64,000 nt of DNA from Wolfiporia cocos (taxonomy: Eukaryota > Basidiomycota > Agaricomycetes > Polyporales > Phaeolaceae): contig JACCLO010000006.1 in assembly GCA_029448655.1 (NCBI GenBank), positions 2,170,001-2,234,000 of the forward strand, in the 5' to 3' direction. Made by a program: the position numbers and the translations under genes. Below, piece after piece: positions 57,716 through 64,000 of the stretch. Numbering within the stretch: position 1 is the first letter of the stretch; every line of letters begins with the position of its first letter. The notes below the pieces were generated by a model, which ran no database searches, was not told the DNA's origin, and was given only the letters and a program-made list of their open reading frames with translations.

Positions 57716-58038
57716 ATGGTCCTCGGCCGACTGTTCCACTACGTTGTAGACGCGGTCCTCGTCTCCGCCGTTGTCGCCGGAGTCCGTCGTTCTAGTGGGT
57801 TTACGTACGTCTCATGCCTCATAGCCTCGCTTCCTGCGCTGCAAGGCAGTGCAGCCCATTGTTACTCTATTGACCTTGTGCAATCCCTGTGCTTCCCAGG
57901 CCTGCCACGGACCAGATATCTGACGATACCCTCCGTGCCGCCACAGACAAGTACCTCGGCATTGGAGAAACCATTTTCAATATGATCCAGGCATCCGTGG
58001 TGAATAGCGAGTATTTCAAGCGCGACAGTAGGCGATAG
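57716..58038 (+). CDS. DUF1748 small protein
   Basis: Two exons (57716-57804, 57900-58038) encode 75 residues: MVLGRLFHYVVDAVLVSAVV, AGVRRSSGFT, then TDKYLGIGETIFNMIQASVV and NSEYFKRDS. The order of LGRLxHYxxDAVLVS, AGxRRSSG, KYLGxGExxFxMxQ and SxYFKRD is that of the fungal DUF1748 family, at full family length. The N-terminal helix is hydrophobic and may contact a membrane. No function is established; a mitochondrial location has been suggested for relatives, but I cannot confirm it from sequence. Confidence 0.85.
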
Positions 58039-58702
58039 CTTGCCGGGCCGCTCCTTTCTCCACATGGGTCGATGAGGGACAGGTTTTCCGAGCCCTGGGC
58101 TAGGTTTTGGGGAGGAAGGAGTAGCGGCGGAACACCGCAACTGCACGAGCTTGTCGGCGATTGCGCGGGTTATGCAGACTGGAGGAAGGCGGATACTTGA
58201 ATTCCGAATTGCATCGACGGGATCGCATACATGTTGTCGGTGATTGTATTCTATTGCTGATAATGTGGGGTGTATGAATAGGGACAGCACCGTTGAGTGT
58301 TTCTGCTAGGAATGTGAGCTCGGTTATTCGATGGATTAATTACCTCCTATTCCGCGAACACATCGTCCCATGTTCCTGCAGGTGAGGATTGGCATCTCAC
58401 ATGCTGATATGGCCGTTTGCGTTGAGCGCTGAGCGCAAGGCTTTCAAGCAGTATTGTCGTGAAGGAAGTATGAAGAGAAGTCTTTGGTGCGATTGAAACA
58501 TTGTCTCCGGGAGATAGGACATTTTCCGGAACCTCAGCGATGGTTTGGGTTGGAAACAAACCACAGGATGTACATGGTAGAAGTTAACAAGCCCGGGCGA
58601 GCTGAGATAGCGTTCGAACTTCAAAGTAATGATGACGTAAGCGCGTCTACTGCGCTGCTCTCCGCCGTGGCGGCTGCTCTCCTACTACCATCTGGCTTCA
58701 CG
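58039..58702. other. intergenic, upstream of TMS1
   Basis: No supported gene; it presumably contains the TMS1 promoter. Confidence 0.45.
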
Positions 58703-60598
58703 ATGGGTATTCTGCTTTCTTTGCCCTTCACGGGCATACTTGGAACGGTAGCGTCGTCATGCATAGCTGGCCTAGCATTCTTCTGCACGTCTACAGCAGG
58801 TGAGTGATCTGCACTACAGACCGACGGCGCATCTAACATTGTGCAGCGTCGATGTTCTGCAAGTCATGTAATTGCAACTCATCAATTGCGACGCGTGTTG
58901 GCTTTGCCGTACGTATAGTCTCACAACACGGGATTCCGTCGATGATACAATTCCGTCGATAATTTCTAGTTCATATTCTGCTTGAACTCTATGCTTGCAT
59001 GGCTCATGAAGACACCCATCGCAATTCAAACCATAGAGAAGTGGAGTCATGGGTACCTTGAGATGGACTGTGATGGTGGAAAGTGCTATGGCGTTCTAGC
59101 AGTGCGTATATGCCCAATATTGTCGCGCCCGAGGCAGTGTCTTACGAGTTTGCAGGTTCATAGGATATGCTTCGCGCTGTCCCTCTTCCACGCCATACTC
59201 AGCTTTGCTCTGATCGGAGTGAAGGATACCAAGGATAAACGCGCATCTATTCAGAATGGGTGAGTTGCTCTTGTTGGTATCTGATCACTACTCACAGGGC
59301 ATTACTGTCGGCAGCTGGTGGGGACCCAAGACTCTGCTCTGGCTCGTGCTCGTCGTAGTCTCCTTCTTCATCCCAAATGGGTTCTTCATGTTCTGGGGCA
59401 ACTACATTTCAATGATTGGTGCTACGATCTTCATCCTCCTCGGGCTGGTGCTTCTCGTCGACTTTGCGCACTCCTGGTCCGAGACTTGCCTCGAGAACTG
59501 GGAGACGTCCAACTCAAACCTCTGGCAATGGATCCTCATCGGCTCGACCGCGGGCATGTATGCCGCGTCCATCGCGCTTACGGGCGTGCTCTACGCGTTC
59601 TTCGCAGACGGCGGGTGCACGCTGAACCGCTTCTTCATCTCCTTCAACCTCGCGCTCTGCATCCTCATCACTCTCCTGTGCGTGAACAAGACGGTGCAAG
59701 AACACAACCCGCGCTCTGGCCTCGCGCAGGCGAGCATGGTTGTCGCGTACTGCACGTACCTCATCATGTCCGCTGTGGGCAACCACGCACATGAGACGTG
59801 CAACCCTCTCCGCCGCGGCGGCTCTGGCCTCGGCACGGGCGCGCACAACACGACCGTCGTGCTCGGTGCGCTGTTCACGTTCGTCGCCATCGCGTACTCG
59901 ACGAGCAGGGCTGCGACGCAGAGTCGCGCGCTGGTCGGCAGAGACAAGAAAACGGGCGCGTTACAGCTGCCCGATGACGATGCCCATGCTGAGATGGGGG
60001 TGGTTAGCACGCAGCCCAGTCGCACTGAGTCTCCCCGGTATCAAGCTTTGCTGGCCGCTGTTGAAGCGGGGTATGCCGTTTCGCCTCTGCATCTCGTCAG
60101 ATTGACTCAGGACCCTCCACAGTGCCATCCCTGCCTCTGCGCTAGATGAAGAGGAAGAGGACGAAGATGAAGCGGGAGGCGAGTACAACGATGACGAGCG
60201 CTCTGGCACGCGATACAATGTACGTTCGTGGTGTCAGCATTCTGTTCCTTCAGCTGACATTTGTATGTCGCAGTACTCGTGGTTCCATGTTATCTTCGCC
60301 ATTGGCGCGATGTACGTTGCCATGCTGCTCACAGACTGGTGCGTCCTTGTTCCACCCCGCAAGAATGACTGGACTGATATGGTGGTCATCAGGAATGTGG
60401 TGAAGGAGGGCGGTGACGACGACGTCTACATTGGCCGCTCAGAGGTGGCGATGTGGATGCGCATCGTCTCGAGTTGGATGTGCATGCTCCTCTACATCTG
60501 GAGCTTGTTGGCCCCCGTGATAATGCCTGACCGGTACGATCACATCCGAGCCTCCTGGTGTTGGTGCTGACCCCATCGCCAGGTTCGAGGATTTTTGA
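58703..60598 (+). CDS. TMS1: TMS1/Serinc multi-pass membrane protein
   Basis: The start at 58703 reads MGILLSLPFTGILGTVASSC. The next exons give the family signature MFCKSCNCNSSIATRVGFA, then SMLAWLMKTPIAIQTIEKW, CYGVLA-VHRICFALSLFHAI and GVKDTKDKRASIQNG. The large exon holds WWGPKTLLWLVLVVVSFFIP, GFFMFWGNYISMIGATIFIL, LVDFAHSWSETCLENWE, WILIGSTAGMYAASIAL and RFFISFNLALCILITLL. The end has YSWFHVIFAIGAMYVAMLLT, DWCVLVPPRKNDW and MRIVSSWMCMLLYIWSLLAP. About ten or eleven membrane helices are visible. Serinc/TMS1 proteins sit in Golgi, vacuole or plasma membrane and affect phospholipid distribution. A final short exon after PD adds RFEDF, typical of the family's C-terminus. Confidence 0.93.
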
Positions 60599-60850
60599 TG
60601 TTGCTGTTTGTTTCCCGTTATCACGAAGTGTAATCTCGTGTAATCTGTACTGGATCTGGACACTATATCCATAGGCGTGCCTGACTGCAAGGCTCTGCAT
60701 GTACAAGGACAAATCATCATATTACTGCATGCATGCACGTCGGCTTAAATGATGCAGTCGTTACTTTGTGTCTCATTCATGCTAGGGCACCATCCCTGAA
60801 TTGACCACTCATCGCTTGAAGACAACGCCTCAACATAGGTTAGCCATCCG

Positions 60851-62160
60851 CTAGCTGCCGCTCAAAATGCCTTGACGAATCTTGAAAGAACACCACGTCT
60901 TTGACCTCTGGAGCCATTGTCAGCGCCATGCCAACGCTAGCGACTGTTGTGACAATTGAGTGTCCTCACCGTCTTCCTAGATCGGAAAACTTCCGCGGTA
61001 TGCAAGGAGGACCCCTCTTCTGTCTCGGCGAAACTAGGATCGCATCGCGAGAGCCACAGCGTCGTGTCAGTCAGAAACGCAAACGACGGCCCCAATGACG
61101 GCTTCTTGTCTGTCGTGGCGAATGCAGAGTCGGGATTTTGGGGCAGACAGCGCGTGGAGGAGTTGATAACCTGCGCCGCAGATTCCGTGCAGATGTCGGC
61201 GATTAATATCGGGTAAATGGTAGTGCCGTTGTGAGACAGAAGGAAGCGGCAACGCACGAGGAATGTAATGGAGAATGCCTCGGCTAGGGCGCGTAGCTGG
61301 CGCATGAACGCCGTCATAATCGCATGTCCCTGAGCAGACACCGCACTGAGTCGTGGGCCGAGCAGGGGCGTGATGGCGTCTATCACGACGCAATGCACGG
61401 TGGGTAGCGGTCGCGGGTCAGACTGCCCGGAAAAAATCAGAGCGCAGGACATGGTTTAATTTATGCGCGTACGCTGAGATCTGAGCGTAGCTGCTCGAGC
61501 ACGTCGTGCACGGTCTCAATGTCGAACGCGAGCGCCACCTGTAAACGCTCGAGCACGGTGGGCTTTGCCTGCCAGACACGTCAGCATCGCAATGAGTACG
61601 TAACAAGGGATGTAAAGGAGAACCTGTCCCTCGATGGATTCGAGGATCGGTGGGATCCGCTCTACGGAGAAGTCTCCGCCTGTGTCGATCCATAGCGCGC
61701 CCGAGTCGAAGTTGGCCGCGAGGTGGCGTAGGACTACTTGTAGCGCAAAAGACTGTCGTCAACGTTTAGCAACTTAGCGGTACATTAGCCGGGATTTTAA
61801 GCATACCGACTTGCCAGACCCCTTGTCTCCTGAGACCTCGACGACCCTTGGCGGATGAAGCCCGCCCAGGATCTCGTCAAGCTGTGGCACGCCGCTCAGA
61901 ATGTTCCCATGCATGTACTCATTATGTATATCTCGCTGCTGCGCAAGCATTATGTCCCCGCAGACGGATGGCGCAGCAGCTCTTTCCGCCACATGTTCGA
62001 CAAGACTGTGGAACTCCTGAAGGCTCATTGTCCCAGGCGGTAGTTTGGAGAAGATGTCTCCGCTTGGGAAGAGGAGATCCGTGTCAGTTTTGATGCCGCA
62101 TGCACTAAACACATCGATGAGGTTTTGAGGGATATGAGGAACAAGTGACTGGAGGCGCAT
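60851..62160 (-). CDS. RAD51 paralogue (RecA-like repair ATPase)
   Basis: ATG at 62160 gives MRLQSLVPHIPQNLIDVFSA and CGIKTDTDLLF, a helical N-terminal domain. The RecA fold follows: ILSGVPQLDEILGGLHPPRV, VEVSGDKGSGKS (Walker A), VVLRHLAANFDSGALWIDTG, VHCVVIDAITPLLGP (Walker B), AIMTAFMRQLRALAEAFSIT, then SFAFLTDTTLWLSR. A last exon would give RSKTWCSFKIRQGILSGS, ending at a TAG (60851-60853). The MRLxSLVP start and CGIxTDxDLLF recall RAD51D, but I assign only a RAD51 paralogue acting in recombinational repair. The segment between Walker B and the C-terminus contains an intron. The gene is divergent from MED22. Confidence 0.8.
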
Positions 62161-62421
62161 GTTGTTCAACCTATTTGGGCCGCGGCGATGACTGGATGAG
62201 GTTTTAACAAGGTATAGAGTATATAAATATGAGGGATACTCTCGAGCCCTCTCTCAGTTCTCGAGAGCGAGACCCACTCAGAATGCACCGTAGAGTAATG
62301 AACGTCTGGTGCTTTCAGCCACAGACGCGACCAAAAGATGTGTGACGTGTGACTGACGCGTACCGTAACGCCTTTGCTTGAGGAGTCGGCGCCCGCCCAA
62401 GCCTTGTATACTCTCCTCGCG
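62161..62421. promoter_or_regulatory. divergent promoter, RAD51 paralogue and MED22
   Basis: 261 bp separate the two starts. TATATAAATA at about 62220-62229 is a good TATA-type word, about 60 bp from the RAD51-paralogue start and 195 bp from MED22. Which gene uses it cannot be told. Confidence 0.4.
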
Positions 62422-63032
62422 ATGTCTGAAGTACCGCAGACCGACGTGTCCCGTCCCTCTGCCCTCCCGACTGCCAAGCTTCTACAGCGCAGTGCGGTCC
62501 CTCAGGTTGACCAGGACTCGAACGAATACCTAGACGCAATCGAAGAGGAATGGAACAAGAAAGTGGACGTTGAGATTGATACACTTGTGGACGGTATGGT
62601 TGACCTTGTCGGGATCGCTTCGGTATGTCCTGTACAGCTCTCTACTCCGTGCTGACTACCGAGCAGTCGTGCGCTTTAGATCGGCGACAAGGACAAGTTC
62701 CGCGTCGCCCACGAGTCCTATCAGGCCGAATGTCGAGCAGAGTCGATGGTGACCCATCCATCTCAAACGTATTCTAAACTATTTAACACATTCTTCAAAT
62801 GCAGATCAGGGCGGCACACTCGCTGCTCTCTATTACCCATTCTATGAAGTTGCTTCTGCTGCTCTCAGACGAGTCCCAGATTGCCAACCGGCGCGACGCG
62901 GAGATGCGCAGCGTCCAGTCAGAGAAAGACGGCCTGCAGAAGCAGGTCTCTGCCTTACTGAGCGAGCTTCTGCACACCCCGGCTTCAGGCTCGAACTCTG
63001 CAGGCAATAGCAGTGCAATGGATACATCGTAA
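62422..63032 (+). CDS. MED22: Mediator subunit 22 (Med22/Srb6)
   Basis: Three exons. The first reads MSEVPQTDVSRPSALPTAKL, then NEYLDAIEEEWNKKVDVEID and TLVDGMVDLVGIAS. The second reads IGDKDKFRVAHESYQAECRA-ESM, and the third IRAAHSLLSITHSMKLLLLL, SDESQIANRRDAEM. A Gln/Ser-rich tail follows. This layout, IDTLVDxMVDLV then F-VA-ESYQAE then IRAAxSLLSITHSMKLxLLL, is Med22. That small head-module subunit of Mediator pairs with Med11 and contacts RNA polymerase II and TFIIH. Length is normal for fungal Med22. Confidence 0.9.
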
Positions 63033-63680
63033 TCTCACGGACGATGACATGACTACTCAATGGTAGGTAGCAGCCTGGGCTGTGGCCAGGGTCAGCACAA
63101 TTCACGATTGACAGAGCAGTTCAGTCATATCTACGGCACCGAAGGACATGGACGTCATGACGATGTGGTCGTACCTGCCGCGTCTCACCCATTCGGCGAC
63201 CAGCACATCGAGCTAGCACGTCTGGTATCGCAGTGGCCCAGCGCAGTCGGGATGCACAGAGCGAACTGCGGCTGCCGCGCTGGGAGTGGTTTGAATGTGG
63301 TACTGTTAGCGGAGGTAGCAGACCAGAAGGCCGATGGCAGGACACAATTGTCGCTCGTTGTTGTGAGCTCATGTACCGTCCTGTAGCTTCACAATGAGCA
63401 CTACGATCTGCCAGTTTTGGTGGTGCGTGCTATGTACTGTTAGGCATTCTGCATGTACCGTTGCATCTTGCTGGACCGAGCTTGTCCGACATACTGAGTA
63501 TCACATGCAACATTCTGTCTCATCATAGATCTAGAAGCGAGCATATGCTTCCGTTCCTCCGTCCCCAACCAGCTGTACCTTTATCCCCATCGCCGTCGCC
63601 CGGCGAGGCTTAAATCACTCTCTGTGACCACGTAGACCCTTCAACCCACCACCACCAACCGGTCCACCCACGCCCTTATC
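63033..63680. other. intergenic
   Basis: No gene is supported. The right end is C-rich with ACCACCACCAACC just before the SCP2 start, typical of a strongly expressed fungal gene leader. Confidence 0.45.
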
Positions 63681-64000
63681 ATGTCAGACATTAAGGTAGA
63701 CGGATTCAAGGTGCGCAAGTCCTCTCACGCGACTCACAGACTAGGTTCTCACTCATCAGCTCAATGGAATTGGATGGTGATGGTGCAGTCCTCGGAGACC
63801 ATCGCCGCGCTTGCGGCCGTGTTCGCAAACCTCAACGACGAGGAGCGCAAGGCGCAGATCAAGAAGGTACATACTTCCTCGCACGCCTCGCGTATATAAA
63901 TAACCACGCGCGGTGCTGTCAGACGAACGGTATCTTCGAGCTGCGCGTGAAGAATGCGGCGGGGCAGGAGGCGGTGTGGACGATTGACATGAAGACGACG
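63681..64000 (+). CDS. SCP2 sterol-carrier protein, N-terminal part (cut by window)
   Basis: ATG at 63681 reads MSDIKVDGFK, an intron follows, then SSETIAALAAVFANLNDEER and KAQIKK. After a second intron (GTACAT to GTCAG) comes TNGIFELRVKNAAGQEAVWT, then IDMKTT at the window edge. This is a free-standing SCP2 domain: SSxxxAALAxxF, KxxIKKxNGIFxLxVxNAxGxEAVWTIDMK. SCP2 proteins bind sterols and fatty acyl-CoA and often act in peroxisomes; the C-terminal targeting signal lies outside the window. Confidence 0.9.

Overview
The window is nuclear DNA of a filamentous basidiomycete, most likely an Agaricomycete. Genes are dense and on both strands. Introns are mostly 47-65 bp with GT-AG ends, and a few have GC-AG ends. 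The repeats include relics typical of Agaricomycetes (RecQ-type helicase fragments, a DUF6589-like gene). Proteins such as STK32/YANK kinase, Yvc1, CCT5, Med22, TMS1 and ETFRF1 confirm a eukaryotic housekeeping region. I see no bacterial operons, CRISPR arrays or phage genes.

Region 1 (1-9.2 kb) is a graveyard of transposons. A helicase relic plus a MITE occurs twice in tandem. One interval carries a 995-bp element with 85-bp inverted ends and an 8-bp target duplication. A second MITE copy is split by the truncated 3' end of a LINE with a 15-bp target duplication. Further right are a broken DUF6589-like gene, a broken RecQ helicase and a 2.2-kb element with inverted ends inserted at TA. A tRNA-Gln(CUG) closes the block.

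Region 2 (9.6-32.5 kb) is mostly housekeeping: STK32-like kinase, Yvc1/TRP channel, macrodomain hydrolase, sugar transporter, PP2A catalytic subunit, eIF1A, an F-box/ankyrin protein, CCT5, a Sec14-like lipid-transfer protein and ETFRF1. A nested pair of inverted-repeat elements lies at 22.4-24.6 kb.

Region 3 (32.5-57 kb) is accessory. It holds unrecognised multi-exon genes, a GC-rich inverted-repeat element, a secreted GH18 chitinase with a chitin-binding tail, a coiled-coil protein and a frame-broken F-box gene. Three sulfite-oxidase-family molybdenum enzymes lie within 16 kb (40.7-42.0, 47.4-49.0 and 54.7-56.3 kb). Between the second and third is a repeat block: a MITE, roughly 300-bp direct repeats, and a 21-bp minisatellite split by a 2-kb composite of long inverted segments.

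Region 4 (57.7-64 kb) returns to housekeeping genes: DUF1748 protein, TMS1/Serinc, a RAD51 paralogue, MED22 and the start of an SCP2 sterol-carrier protein cut by the window end.

The genes do not form one pathway. The nearest thing to a functional cluster is the sulfite-oxidase trio. Splice structures were read by eye. Where exon sums are given they are exact multiples of three and contain the expected family motifs.
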